A stretch of 64,000 nt of DNA from Thioclava sp. GXIMD4216 (lineage in GTDB: Bacteria; Pseudomonadota; Alphaproteobacteria; Rhodobacterales; Rhodobacteraceae): contig NZ_CP149927.1 of the NCBI RefSeq assembly GCF_037949285.1, forward strand, positions 269,001 to 333,000, in the 5' to 3' direction. Every line of letters starts with the position of its first letter. The first letter of the stretch is position 1. Position numbers and translations under genes: made by a program. Of the stretch, positions 8,526-17,249 are shown piece by piece. A model generated the notes under the pieces. That model was not told where the DNA came from. It saw only the letters and a program-made list of their open reading frames with translations, and did not search any database.

Positions 8526-8966
8526 ATGCGTTTGAGTCCGACAGAGAACCTGATTTTGGAATTGCTGCGCGAAAACAGTCGCCGGTCTCTGACCGAGATT
8601 GCCGATATTGTCGGCCTGTCGCGCCCGACGGTGAAATATCATGTCGACAAGCTGATCGAGAGTAAGGTCATCAGTCGTTTCACGATCGAGGTGGACACGA
8701 CGCAGGTGGATTCGGTCACCGGCACGCGGGCGATGTTCGATCTGCAACTCAAGCGCAATACCTGCTCGATCGTCTACGCCTCGATCCAGCGCTGGAGCGA
8801 GGTGGTCTCGGCATGGTCGCTGACGGGTGATACCGACATGCGTATTCTGCTGGAGGCGGCCAATCTGAGCATTCTCGAAGAGCTGCGTGACCGTTTGTCA
8901 CGGCATCCCGAGGTGCTGACCGTCACGACGTCTGTCATTCTGAAGTCGTGGCGGGAAAAGACCTGA
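8526..8966 (+). CDS. Lrp/AsnC family transcriptional regulator
   Basis: 146 residues from the start at 8526 (MRLSPTENLILELL), which has GGGAGAG a short distance upstream. Longer in-frame starts back to 8397 would run into the operator region. Residues 1-50 form the winged helix-turn-helix (LTEIADIVGLSRPTVKYHVDKL), and the remainder looks like the ferredoxin-like effector-binding RAM domain (VVSAWSLTGDTDMRILLEAA). It is divergent from the YqcI/YcgG-cupin-permease operon, so it probably senses the amino acid handled by that operon and controls it. Confidence 0.85.
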   Translation: MRLSPTENLILELLRENSRRSLTEIADIVGLSRPTVKYHVDKLIESKVISRFTIEVDTTQVDSVTGTRAMFDLQLKRNTCSIVYASIQRWSEVVSAWSLTGDTDMRILLEAANLSILEELRDRLSRHPEVLTVTTSVILKSWREKT

Positions 8967-9182
8967 AAGCGCGCGCATTCTGCGGCGGAACCGGCTCTTT
9001 ACGAGCTTCATGTTTCATGCGGTTGCGGGGCAGGGTTTATGTTGGGCCGGATTTTCTGGCGCGGGGGATATCGCAAACAGAAACGGGGCACCTGTCGGCC
9101 CCAGTGTTTGATTTGGCCGTTTGGTCTGGCCGTTTGATCTGGCATCGTCAGGTTCTGGCGATGGCGCGCCCTCTGCGCTCTG

Positions 9183-9440
9183 TCAGGCGGTATGGTTGGG
9201 CGAGCCGGAAACGATGGTGCCACCGCCCGAGGTTTTGGAGCCGACAATCGCCACCGGTCGCCCGTCAAGGGTCTGCTGCGACGACCCTGTGACAATGGTG
9301 CAGCCGCAGGCGCATTTATCGCCCACCCGTGCAATCGGCTTGCCATCCGCCATTGCCGTGCCGCCCGAGACGATCACATTGGTTCCGTGACCCTGTTTGG
9401 GGCAAACATGTTTATCACCCACCCGTGCGACCTGTGGCAT
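9183..9440 (-). CDS. PAAR-domain protein (type VI secretion spike tip)
   Basis: 85 residues from MPQVARVGDKHVCPKQGHG. Two PAAR-type repeats are visible, each with an ARVGD start and glycine-rich turns (KPIARVGDKCACGCTIVTG, RPVAIVGSKTSGGGTIVSG). The ATG overlaps the vgrG stop codon by one base (TGATG), so the pair is co-translated. PAAR proteins cap the VgrG trimer and bind a zinc ion through histidine and cysteine residues, several of which are present. No effector domain is fused to it, and no effector or immunity gene follows; the next gene is the converging Lrp-type regulator. Confidence 0.88.
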   Translation of the reverse strand: MPQVARVGDKHVCPKQGHGTNVIVSGGTAMADGKPIARVGDKCACGCTIVTGSSQQTLDGRPVAIVGSKTSGGGTIVSGSPNHTA

Positions 9441-11488
9441 CAGCTGTCCTCCTTGGCGGCGGCGCATTCCTCGCAAAGCGGCAGGCCTTCCTTGGCCGCC
9501 ATCTGCAGCGTCGGCACCTGAGCCGAGCCAGACCCGCCCATAGAGACCGCGCCCTTGAGGTTGATCTTGGCCGCTTCCAGCGTGATCCCCGAGGCGTCGA
9601 TGGTGATCTTGCCCCCCGGACCCTTGATCTGGAATTTCTCGAAGGCCATCAGCGTGTGCTTGCCGGTATTATTGGTGATCGAGCTGCCCACATCCAGCGT
9701 GAATTTGCCAGCGACCTCGCCCTGATAATTGCGGCCTACCTCATAGAGGTGGTCGGCATAGATCGATTGCTTGTGGATATTGCCGACGCGATGGATGTGG
9801 TCCTTGCCGTAGTTTTCCTGCTGGTTGCGGGCCACATCGTAATACATATCGTTGCCGATATTCTCGCGGTGGTCATTGCCGACCGAGATCGTCTTGTCAT
9901 GGCCGATCGATTCCGACTGGTCATTGCCCACGGTTTTCGAGCGGTCATGGCCGATGGAATGGCTTTCGTCATTCTCGATGATCGTATTATGGTCTTTCTG
10001 CGCATGCATGAAGACCTCTTCGCGGTCCTTCTCGTCCTCGAAGCGGAATTCATTATAGCCCGAGCCCTGATGGGTGTCGGATTTGAAGGTCGAGACAGTC
10101 TTATTGGCGGGCAGATCATAGGGCACGGCGTTTTTGCCGTTATAGACACAACCCGTGACGAGTGGCTTGTCAGGGTCGCCGTCGAGGAATTCGACCACCA
10201 CCTCCATCCCGATCCGCGGGATAACCATGCCGCCCCAGCCATTGCCAGCCCAGCTTTGTGACACGCGGCAGCGCATGGAATAATCGGCATCCAGATCCCA
10301 GTGGAACTGCACCAGAATGCGGCCATATTCGTCGCAGTCAATCTCGCCATCGCCGACAACCACCGCCGTCTGCGGGCCCTTCACATCGGCGCGCGGGGTC
10401 TTCAATTCGGGCACCAAAGGCGCGGAAGACGGCATCAGGATATAGCGCCCCGAATAGGCATAGCCATCGCCTTCGGTCCCGCCCGAGCCGTAATTATCCG
10501 AGGTATAAGAATGGCTTGCCGAGAGGCAGATATATTCCTCACCAATCCCCGGAACGGTGTCGCCCGCCAGATCGACCCGCGTGCCACCGCGCAGGGTGAT
10601 GATGTCGCCCACCGCCTCATAGCGGCGGTCCTGACCGCGCTCGCCCTGCGTGCGCAGCTGCGCCACAACGCGCCCACGCGATTGCGCCAGATAATCGCCG
10701 GGCCAGTCGAAGCTCTCGATCTGCCCCTGAGCGTACTCGGCATCGCCGATCTGATCGGTCTCCATCGCGGCATTCGGGGTCTTGAAGTTGTAATCCGTCA
10801 GGCGGATCGCGCCGGTGGTGATGCGCCGCGCCGGATGCCAGTCCCAGAAATGCGCGAAATCGGCCTGATGGTGGCCATCGTCGGGCTTGAAGGGCACGGC
10901 ACCGATGGTCGCATGGGCCTCGACGGCGTCGGAAAGCACCATCTCATGCGCGCCTTCGGAATGGGTGAAGTGATAGCTGATACCGTGGCGCTCCATCATC
11001 CGCGTGGCAAAGGCCATATCGGATTCGCGGTATTGCACGGTATATTCCAGCTCGGGGTAGTCATTCGCCAGATTGACCGTCAGCTTGCCCGCATCCGAGT
11101 AGCTTCCCAAAAGCTCGGTCAGGATCTCGACCACGGTTTTATTGTGGAAGATCCGCTGGTTGCGGCGCAGGCTGGCCAGGAAGAACCACGGCTGAAGGCG
11201 CAGGCGGTACTTATGCCCATTGTCGCCCGTGCCCAGCCAGCGGGCCTCGGTCACGATCCCGTCGAAATACTGGTCACTCCCCTCGCGGGTGACAAGCGCA
11301 ACGCTTGCATGGGTCCCGATCAGCGCGTCGAAATCGACATCCGCCGAGGAGGCCAGACAGTCCACCTGATAGTCATAGAGCGCGTTGATATGGTCGGTCC
11401 CATCGAACCGCTGCAGCACCAGCTCATCCGTGCCGAGAACCGTGGTGAGCCGCCCCATACGGGCATCCTGCGAGAAAAATACAGACAT
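9440..11488 (-). CDS. vgrG: Type VI secretion system spike protein VgrG
   Basis: 682 residues. The N-terminal two thirds match the phage gp27-like base (FDALIGTHASVALVTREGS, ARRITTGAIRLTDYNF) and the OB-fold/gp5 part (RILVQFHWDLDADYSMRCRV, GWGGMVIPRIGMEVVVEFLD). From about residue 480 to 580 there is a needle of short repeats built on GHD/GND triplets (for example SIGHDRSKTVGNDQSESIGH), as expected for the gp5 beta-helix. A DUF2345-like tail ends in LCEECAAAKEDS. It is coupled to a PAAR gene; no tss core genes are in the window, so the main secretion locus must be elsewhere. Confidence 0.93.
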   Translation of the reverse strand: MSVFFSQDARMGRLTTVLGTDELVLQRFDGTDHINALYDYQVDCLASSADVDFDALIGTHASVALVTREGSDQYFDGIVTEARWLGTGDNGHKYRLRLQPWFFLASLRRNQRIFHNKTVVEILTELLGSYSDAGKLTVNLANDYPELEYTVQYRESDMAFATRMMERHGISYHFTHSEGAHEMVLSDAVEAHATIGAVPFKPDDGHHQADFAHFWDWHPARRITTGAIRLTDYNFKTPNAAMETDQIGDAEYAQGQIESFDWPGDYLAQSRGRVVAQLRTQGERGQDRRYEAVGDIITLRGGTRVDLAGDTVPGIGEEYICLSASHSYTSDNYGSGGTEGDGYAYSGRYILMPSSAPLVPELKTPRADVKGPQTAVVVGDGEIDCDEYGRILVQFHWDLDADYSMRCRVSQSWAGNGWGGMVIPRIGMEVVVEFLDGDPDKPLVTGCVYNGKNAVPYDLPANKTVSTFKSDTHQGSGYNEFRFEDEKDREEVFMHAQKDHNTIIENDESHSIGHDRSKTVGNDQSESIGHDKTISVGNDHRENIGNDMYYDVARNQQENYGKDHIHRVGNIHKQSIYADHLYEVGRNYQGEVAGKFTLDVGSSITNNTGKHTLMAFEKFQIKGPGGKITIDASGITLEAAKINLKGAVSMGGSGSAQVPTLQMAAKEGLPLCEECAAAKEDS

Positions 11489-11698
11489 AATAAGAGCCAG
11501 TGCTGAAAACTTTGGCTTACCTTACAGGCAAGATAATGCGGGTTTCAAGATCCGGTGAGGCCTTGTGTGCATAAAGCCGCCATTCTGCCCGCGCCGCTGG
11601 GCGGCAGCATCGGCGTAAAGGCGTATTGGCATCTGCCGCGCGATGCCGCATCTTGCCGCCGAAATCATGTCTGCGGTCTTCCGAAAGCAAGGATACTC

Positions 11699-11893
11699 AT
11701 GTCACGGCCCCTCGCGCTTTTCCTGACGGCTCTCGTCATTCTGGCCTCTTATGGCGTCCCCTACCTTCTGTTGGGCGATATCGCTGCATGGTATGGCTGC
11801 TTCCTGTTCTGGGCACTGGCCGGTCTTGCGGTGATCGGTCTCAATGTCGTAGCCACGGCAGGCTTTGCCGCGCAAGAGGAGGATACGCAATGA
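11699..11893 (+). CDS. Small two-helix membrane protein partner of the symporter
   Basis: 64 residues, with two hydrophobic segments (ALFLTALVILASYGVPYLLL and CFLFWALAGLAVIGLNVVA) and an acidic tail. Its stop codon overlaps the start of the sodium-solute symporter (ATGA), so the two are translationally coupled. Small membrane subunits with this layout occur beside several SSS-family transporters (for example YhdT beside PanF). By analogy it may stabilise or assist the transporter. No catalytic motif is present. Confidence 0.7.
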   Translation: MSRPLALFLTALVILASYGVPYLLLGDIAAWYGCFLFWALAGLAVIGLNVVATAGFAAQEEDTQ

Positions 11894-13353
11894 CCGTGTC
11901 TCTGGTGTTGTGGGGTGTGGTTCTTTATGTCCTGCTCTCTTCGGTCGTCACCTATCTGTCACGCCAGCGCGGTCCGCAGGGCGGCCAATCGATGTCGCGC
12001 TATTTTCTGGGCAACCGCTCGATGGGCGGGGTCGTCTCGGCGCTCAGTTATTCGGCCACGACCTATTCGGCCTTCATGATGGTCGGGCTGGCGGGGCTGA
12101 CCTATAAGGGCGGGGTCGGCGCGCTAGGCTTCGAGATTATCTATTTCGCCGGTGTCTCGCTGGTGTCGATCTTCGGGCCGCGCTTCTGGAAAGCGGCCCG
12201 CCGTCATGCCTTTGTCACCCCCTCCGAAATGCTGGGAAAGCGCTATGGTTCGCGCTGGGTGGCAGTTGCGGCGGGGCTGACGGCGCTGGGGTTCCTGATC
12301 CCCTATTCAGCGGTGCAGCTTGCGGGGGTGGGGTATCTGCTGTCGGGGATGACCCAAGGCGCGATCCCGTTCGGGGCGGGGGTCGTGCTGGCCACGCTTC
12401 TGGCCATCGCTTTTTCCTTCGTCGCCGGTATCCGTTCCGTGATGTGGACCGATAGCCTGCAGGCCCTTGTGATGATTGTGGCCTCGGTGCTGGTCGGGGG
12501 GCTTGTGGTGGCCAGACTCGGCGGCCCCGTGGTCCTGTTTGAGACCATCGCCAGCCGTGCGCCGCAGATGTTGCAGGTGCCCGGTCCGGGTCTTTTCAGC
12601 TTCCCGACCTTTCTGGGGTTGACCATTCCGTGGTTCTTCTTCGCGATCTCCAACCCGCAGGTGAGCCAGCGTCTGTTCATGCCGAAATCTCTGGCGGCCT
12701 TGCGACAGATGCTGTTGATTTTTCTGTGTTTCGGGCTGGTCTATACGCTTGTTTCGGTCCTGTGGGGGTTTTCGGCTTTTGTGGCGTTCCCCGATCTGGC
12801 AACCCCCGATCTGGCGACCGCGACCCTGCTGGCCTCGGACTATGTGCCGCCTGTGCTGGGGGTGGTGGTGATGGTCGGGATTCTCGCCGCGGCGGTCTCG
12901 ACAATCGATTCCATCCTGCTGACGCTTTCCTCCATCTTTGCCCGTGACGTCTATGGCAATCTGCGCCCCGACGCGCCCGAACGCCGCCAGCTCTGGGTGG
13001 GGAAGGCTGTCATTCCGGTAATCTCCGTGCTGGCGCTGGTCTTCGCAACCTTGCAGCTTTCGATGATCTCCATTCTGTCGGTTGCGGCCTCTGCGGGGCT
13101 GGTGGTGGTGGTTCCGGCCACGATCGGTGCGTTTTTCTGGCGCAGGGGGACGGCCACGGGGGCGTTGCTCTCCATTCTGGGCGGGGTGGCGTTCGTGCTG
13201 TGGATGTATCTGAGCGGGAACCGGCTGTTCGGGCTGAATGCCGGTGTTCTGGGCTTTCCGGTGGCCAGCCTGCTCTTTGTGGCGGGAAGCCTGCTGACAC
13301 GTCCCAAGGCGACAGCGACCACCGAAGGCTTCCTGCCCATGTCTTCGGACTGA
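11890..13353 (+). CDS. Sodium:solute symporter (SSS) family transporter
   Basis: 487 residues and about thirteen hydrophobic segments. The family signature is seen as SALSYSATTYSAFMMVGLAG (helix 1, sodium site) and AFSFVAGIRSVMWTDSLQAL (the GGxRAVxxTDxxQ-type motif). The AAAVSTIDSILLTLSSIFARD segment matches the conserved helix 8 sodium-binding serines. It would carry a small organic solute with sodium across the inner membrane. The solute is unknown; the nearby aminotransferase is convergent and need not be related. Confidence 0.88.
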   Translation: MTVSLVLWGVVLYVLLSSVVTYLSRQRGPQGGQSMSRYFLGNRSMGGVVSALSYSATTYSAFMMVGLAGLTYKGGVGALGFEIIYFAGVSLVSIFGPRFWKAARRHAFVTPSEMLGKRYGSRWVAVAAGLTALGFLIPYSAVQLAGVGYLLSGMTQGAIPFGAGVVLATLLAIAFSFVAGIRSVMWTDSLQALVMIVASVLVGGLVVARLGGPVVLFETIASRAPQMLQVPGPGLFSFPTFLGLTIPWFFFAISNPQVSQRLFMPKSLAALRQMLLIFLCFGLVYTLVSVLWGFSAFVAFPDLATPDLATATLLASDYVPPVLGVVVMVGILAAAVSTIDSILLTLSSIFARDVYGNLRPDAPERRQLWVGKAVIPVISVLALVFATLQLSMISILSVAASAGLVVVVPATIGAFFWRRGTATGALLSILGGVAFVLWMYLSGNRLFGLNAGVLGFPVASLLFVAGSLLTRPKATATTEGFLPMSSD

Positions 13354-13445
13354 CTGCCGCACCAAGGCGGCGCGGCGTTCCGGACGGAAGGAAACGGGCG
13401 CGCCGTCTTAAGCCGTCTTAAGGCGTCAGTCTTTTGCCACTCCGG

Positions 13446-14627
13446 TCAGGGCTTTCCGGTTAGGGCGGTTCGGGCAAGTGCGGCCATGCGCGAGATGGCA
13501 TCCGCCAGTTCCGCATCCGGAACCGTCAGCGCGACGCGGATCAGATCGCGCCCCTGCGCCCCGAAAGCCGAGCCGGGCATGACCGCCACATTCTCTTCGT
13601 CCAGCAGCCGCCACGCGAAAGCCTCGCCATCCATGCCGGTTTGCGACACGTCGATCATGGCAAACATGCCGCCCGAGGGCATGTGGCAGGACAGCCCCGT
13701 GCTCTCTTCGATCATGCGTGTCACCATGCGCGCCCGCCGTCCGAGCGCCGTGCGCAGCTGGGCGCTGGTGGTGTGATTGCCGCGCAGTGCGGCGGTCGTC
13801 ATATCGGCGATGAAGGGCTGGTTCCCAAAGAGCATGGTTTCCGAGATCGGCAGCAGCCTGCGCGAAAATTCGACCGGACCGATGGACCAGCCGCTGCGGA
13901 AGCCGGTTGCCGCATGGCTTTTGGAAATCGAGGACACCACAATGGTGCGCTCGCGCAGCGCATCGATTTCCAGTGGCGAGGCGAAGCCGCCCTCGAAGAT
14001 CAGTGCCTCGTAGACCTCGTCGCAGACAATCCACAGATCATGCGCAATAGCCAGCGCGCCAAGCGCCTCCAATGTGTTGCGGTCGAGCACCGCGCCGGTC
14101 GGGTTATGCGGCGTGTTCAACAGCAGCACGCGGCTTTCAGGGGTGATCGCGGCGGCCAGATCTTCGGGTTGCATGATAAATCCGTGCCGCATCTGTAGCG
14201 GCACGGGCTGCATTATGGCGCCGGTCGAGCGGATGACCCCTTCATAGGTGGCGTAATAGGGGTCGCCCAGCAAGACCGCATCGCCGCTTTGCACCAGCGC
14301 AGTCATCACGGCAAACAGGGCGGTCTGGGTGCCGGGGAAGCACAGGATATTCTCGTCACGGATCGTGGGCAGTCTGGGGCGGTAGAGATCGGCCAGCGCG
14401 GCGACCAGATCGGGCTCGCCGCGTCCGTTCGAATATCGGGTCCGGCCTGCCTTGAGGGCGCGCACGCATTCCTCCACCAGTTCGGGCGCGGGGGCGATAT
14501 CGGGTTCGCCAATGGTCAGTTCCAGGATGTCCTGCCCTTGGGCAACCCTGTCACGCGCGGCAAAATGCACCGCCCATTTGTCACTTCCAAGAGTATAGAG
14601 CCTGTCGGTCACCGAAGCGTAGCGCAT
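13446..14627 (-). CDS. Class I/II pyridoxal-phosphate aminotransferase
   Basis: 393 residues from MRYASVTDRLYTLGSDKW, with an AAGGA ribosome site just upstream. Fold-type I aminotransferase motifs are present: YSNGRGEPDLVAALA, FPGTQTALFAVMTAL (phosphate-binding turn), NTPHNPTGAV, DEVYEALIF and the PLP lysine in SSISKSHAATGFRSGW. It would move an amino group between an amino acid and a 2-oxoacid (aspartate/aromatic/branched-chain subgroup, not resolvable by eye). It follows the tetR gene by 38 bases on the same strand, so both are probably one unit facing the amino acid ABC transporter. Confidence 0.87.
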   Translation of the reverse strand: MRYASVTDRLYTLGSDKWAVHFAARDRVAQGQDILELTIGEPDIAPAPELVEECVRALKAGRTRYSNGRGEPDLVAALADLYRPRLPTIRDENILCFPGTQTALFAVMTALVQSGDAVLLGDPYYATYEGVIRSTGAIMQPVPLQMRHGFIMQPEDLAAAITPESRVLLLNTPHNPTGAVLDRNTLEALGALAIAHDLWIVCDEVYEALIFEGGFASPLEIDALRERTIVVSSISKSHAATGFRSGWSIGPVEFSRRLLPISETMLFGNQPFIADMTTAALRGNHTTSAQLRTALGRRARMVTRMIEESTGLSCHMPSGGMFAMIDVSQTGMDGEAFAWRLLDEENVAVMPGSAFGAQGRDLIRVALTVPDAELADAISRMAALARTALTGKP

Positions 14628-14665
14628 GGAAAAATCCTTTCGAGCCTGCGAGGAGGCAGGCATTC

Positions 14666-15316
14666 TCAAGAGGCAATTTGATGTTGGGTCAGACTGTCTT
14701 TGGGGAGATGCAGCAGGCCTTCCGCTGCCTGAAGGGCGATCAGGGGCAGGCGTTCGGGGTCATAAATCCCGTGGTCCAGAGACCCCTCGATCCAGAGGCC
14801 GTCGATCAGCCCGTTCAGCGCGATGGCCAGATCATGGCACAGGGGCGCGTCATGGGGCAGGTCACAGGCATGGCGGGCATCGCGGATCAGCGTGGCAAGC
14901 AGGTCGAGGAATTCCTGATAGCTGGCGCGATGGATCTGCGAATATCCCGGCTCGTGCTCGACCCGCCCGATAAAGGTCGACCAGAGCGAGACCTTGCGCG
15001 CCGAAAGGTTCGGGCGCATCAGGTTGGCCGAGATGAAACCGGCCAGAGACTGTGCAGGCGTCAGCGCGCGGGTTTGCGCCACCGCCTCGGCCTGACCGGT
15101 CAACTGGGTCATCAGATGGGCATAGGCCGCCCGCAGCATTTCCTCTTTCGAGCCGAAATAATGGCGGATCAATCCGGCCGTGACACCGGCGCGCTCGGCA
15201 ATTTTGCGGGCGCTGGCACCATTCAGCCCGTCTTCCCCGATACAGGCCAGTGTCGCTTCAAGAAGTTCCAGACGGCGGGCATCTTCTGGCAGGCGCTGGA
15301 ATGTTTTTCGGCTCAT
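14666..15316 (-). CDS. TetR/AcrR family transcriptional regulator (BetI-like)
   Basis: 216 residues from MSRKTFQRLPEDARR. The N-terminal helix-turn-helix is clear (GASARKIAERAGVTAGLIRH followed by YFGSKEEMLRAAY), and the rest is an all-helical ligand domain with FIGRVEHEPGYSQIH, reminiscent of the BetI C-terminal family. A perfect 14-base palindrome lies 187 bases upstream, in the region shared with the divergent amino acid transporter operon. The likely role is repression of the transporter and of its own tetR-aminotransferase unit until the transported compound or a derivative is present. Confidence 0.85.
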   Translation of the reverse strand: MSRKTFQRLPEDARRLELLEATLACIGEDGLNGASARKIAERAGVTAGLIRHYFGSKEEMLRAAYAHLMTQLTGQAEAVAQTRALTPAQSLAGFISANLMRPNLSARKVSLWSTFIGRVEHEPGYSQIHRASYQEFLDLLATLIRDARHACDLPHDAPLCHDLAIALNGLIDGLWIEGSLDHGIYDPERLPLIALQAAEGLLHLPKDSLTQHQIAS

Positions 15317-15502
15317 AACGGGGCCCGCTCTGTTGCTTTTTCGCGCGGAAAGTCCCAAAGACGGAGCGATGAAAGAAACAAACTGCCTAGCATTGGTGCG
15401 TAGTGCGGTGCGGGTGCCTGTGAAATGAGCATAGTTCGACATCTCCATTCTGGCGGGGCGCTGTTACGGCAGTGCGTGTTTCTGAGACGGGTCTTATGCT
15501 GT

Positions 15503-15516
15503 TATACGATCGTATA
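15503..15516. promoter_or_regulatory. Perfect palindrome, candidate TetR operator
   Basis: TATACGATCGTATA is a perfect 14-base palindrome in the 271-base divergent region between tetR (start 15316) and the transporter operon (start 15588). TetR-family dimers bind such short symmetric sites. The AT-rich TATAC/GTATA arms may also overlap a -10 element. Occupancy by the adjacent regulator is inference. Confidence 0.5.
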
Positions 15517-15587
15517 GTAATGGCCAAAAGACAAGACACCTTCGCAATTTTTCGTAACAGGCGCAGCCAGAACTTCTCCGGTAGATC

Positions 15588-16352
15588 ATGACCCCGACCA
15601 TCGAAATCGACAATCTGCACAAAAGCTTCGGCCCGCTTGAGGTTCTCAAGGGGGTCTCTCTGAAAGCCTATCCCGGCGATGTGGTCGCGGTGATCGGCGG
15701 CTCCGGCTCGGGCAAGTCCACGATGCTGCGCTGCATCAACCTGCTCGAGGTGCCCAGCTCGGGGATGATCCGCATCAAGGGCGAGGCCTATGAGCTGCGC
15801 AAGACCCGCTCCGGCGAGATGGAGCCTGCCAACCGCCAACAGGTGCAGCGGATTCGGGCGCATCTGGGCATGGTTTTCCAGTCGTTCAACCTCTGGCCGC
15901 ACCGCACCGTTCTGGGCAATGTGACCGAAGTGCCGATCCATGTGCTGGGGCTGTCGCGGGACGAGGCGGAGGCGCGGGCGATTGCCTATCTGGAACGGGT
16001 CGGGCTGGGCGACAAGCTGCAGGCATGGCCCTCGCAGCTTTCGGGTGGCCAACAGCAGCGCGCGGCGATTGCGCGGGTGCTGGCCGTTGATCCCCATGCC
16101 ATGCTGCTCGACGAGCCGACGTCGGCGCTGGACCCCGAGCTTGTGGGCGAGGTGCTGGCCGTGCTGCGCGATCTGGCGCAGGAAAAGCGCACGATGGTTC
16201 TGGTCACCCACGAGATGGCCTTTGCCCGTGATGTCGCAAGCCATGTCGTCTATCTGCGCGACGGCCGCATCGAAGAGCAGGGCCCGCCCCAGCAGATCTT
16301 CGGGGCGCCGCAATCGCCGCATCTGCAGCAATTTCTTCGCTCGGTCAGCTAG
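15588..16352 (+). CDS. Polar amino acid ABC transporter, ATP-binding protein
   Basis: 254 residues. Walker A GGSGSGKST, the Q-loop in GMVFQSFNLWPH, the ABC signature LSGGQQQRAAIAR, Walker B AMLLDEPTSALDPE and the switch histidine in VLVTHEMAF are all intact. FNLWPHRTVLGNV is typical of the HisP/GlnQ/OccP group that serves polar amino acid uptake. It is the first gene of a four-gene operon with a binding protein and two permeases. Confidence 0.93.
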   Translation: MTPTIEIDNLHKSFGPLEVLKGVSLKAYPGDVVAVIGGSGSGKSTMLRCINLLEVPSSGMIRIKGEAYELRKTRSGEMEPANRQQVQRIRAHLGMVFQSFNLWPHRTVLGNVTEVPIHVLGLSRDEAEARAIAYLERVGLGDKLQAWPSQLSGGQQQRAAIARVLAVDPHAMLLDEPTSALDPELVGEVLAVLRDLAQEKRTMVLVTHEMAFARDVASHVVYLRDGRIEEQGPPQQIFGAPQSPHLQQFLRSVS

Positions 16353-16407
16353 GCCCTAGGCGCTGCCGTTTTCTCCTCAACCTGAATCATCCGATAAAGG
16401 ACTGCAT

Positions 16408-17181
16408 ATGATCAGAAAAATCGCCCTGACCCTGTTGGTCACCGCCGGTATGGCCATCCCTGCTATGGCTGAAACCCTGAAGGTCGGTGTCTCGGCTGAA
16501 CCCTATCCGCCCTTCTATACCCCCGATGCCGATGGCAACTGGAGTGGCTGGGAAATCGACCTTATGCATGAGGTCTGCAAACGGATCGACGCGGATTGTG
16601 TGGTGGCACCCGTGGCATGGGAAGGGATCATTCCCGCGCTGAATACCGGCAAGATCGATATGATTATGGGCTCGATGGCGATTACCGCCGAGCGTGCCAA
16701 GCAGATCGCCTTCTCGGATAAATACTATGACTCGCCGACCGGTATTCTGGCCGCGAAATCGCTTGACATCACCCCCGATGCCGAAGGCGTGAAGGGGCTG
16801 TATATCGGCACGCAATCCGGCTCGAGCCAGGAGAATTTCGTCAATGCCCATCTGGCCGATAGCGCCAGTGGCGTGCGCGTCTACCAGACGCTGGACGAAG
16901 AGCTGCAGGATCTTGCCGCAGGCCGGATCGATGCGGTGGTCGGCGATACGCTGGCGATGCAGCCCTTCATCGAATCCGACGAAGGGAAAGCCTGCTGCCA
17001 TTATGTCGGTGCTGTGAAGGGCGACCCCGAAACGCTGGGTCGTGGCGTGGGCGTCGGCGTGCGCCAGAAAGACACCGAACTTCTGGCGCGGGTCAATAAG
17101 GCCATTGCCGATATCCGTGCCGACGGGACCTATGACACCCTGTCCAAGCGGTATTTCACGATTGATATCTACGGCGAATAA
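16408..17181 (+). CDS. Polar amino acid ABC transporter, periplasmic binding protein
   Basis: 257 residues with a signal peptide of about 21 residues ending AMA. The mature part begins ETLKVGVSAEPYPPFYTPD, and GWEIDLMHEVCKRI and GIIPALNTGKIDMIMGSMAIT are the standard family 3 solute-binding signatures. It captures an amino acid in the periplasm and delivers it to the two permeases. A stem-loop follows the stop codon, which may set its level above that of the permeases. The ligand class cannot be narrowed by eye. Confidence 0.93.
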   Translation: MIRKIALTLLVTAGMAIPAMAETLKVGVSAEPYPPFYTPDADGNWSGWEIDLMHEVCKRIDADCVVAPVAWEGIIPALNTGKIDMIMGSMAITAERAKQIAFSDKYYDSPTGILAAKSLDITPDAEGVKGLYIGTQSGSSQENFVNAHLADSASGVRVYQTLDEELQDLAAGRIDAVVGDTLAMQPFIESDEGKACCHYVGAVKGDPETLGRGVGVGVRQKDTELLARVNKAIADIRADGTYDTLSKRYFTIDIYGE

Positions 17182-17188
17182 GTGGTGG

Positions 17189-17212
17189 GGCCGGGCGTTC
17201 AGGCGCCCGGCC
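17189..17212 (+). terminator. Intercistronic stem-loop after the binding-protein gene
   Basis: GGCCGGGCG-TTCAGG-CGCCCGGCC is a perfect 9-base-pair stem, eight bases after the binding-protein stop. No long T run follows directly. In amino acid ABC operons such elements act as partial terminators or mRNA stabilisers that favour the binding protein. Confidence 0.6.
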
Positions 17213-17249
17213 TTCCGGCTTTTACCCTGACAGAAGGAGCAACCGTATC

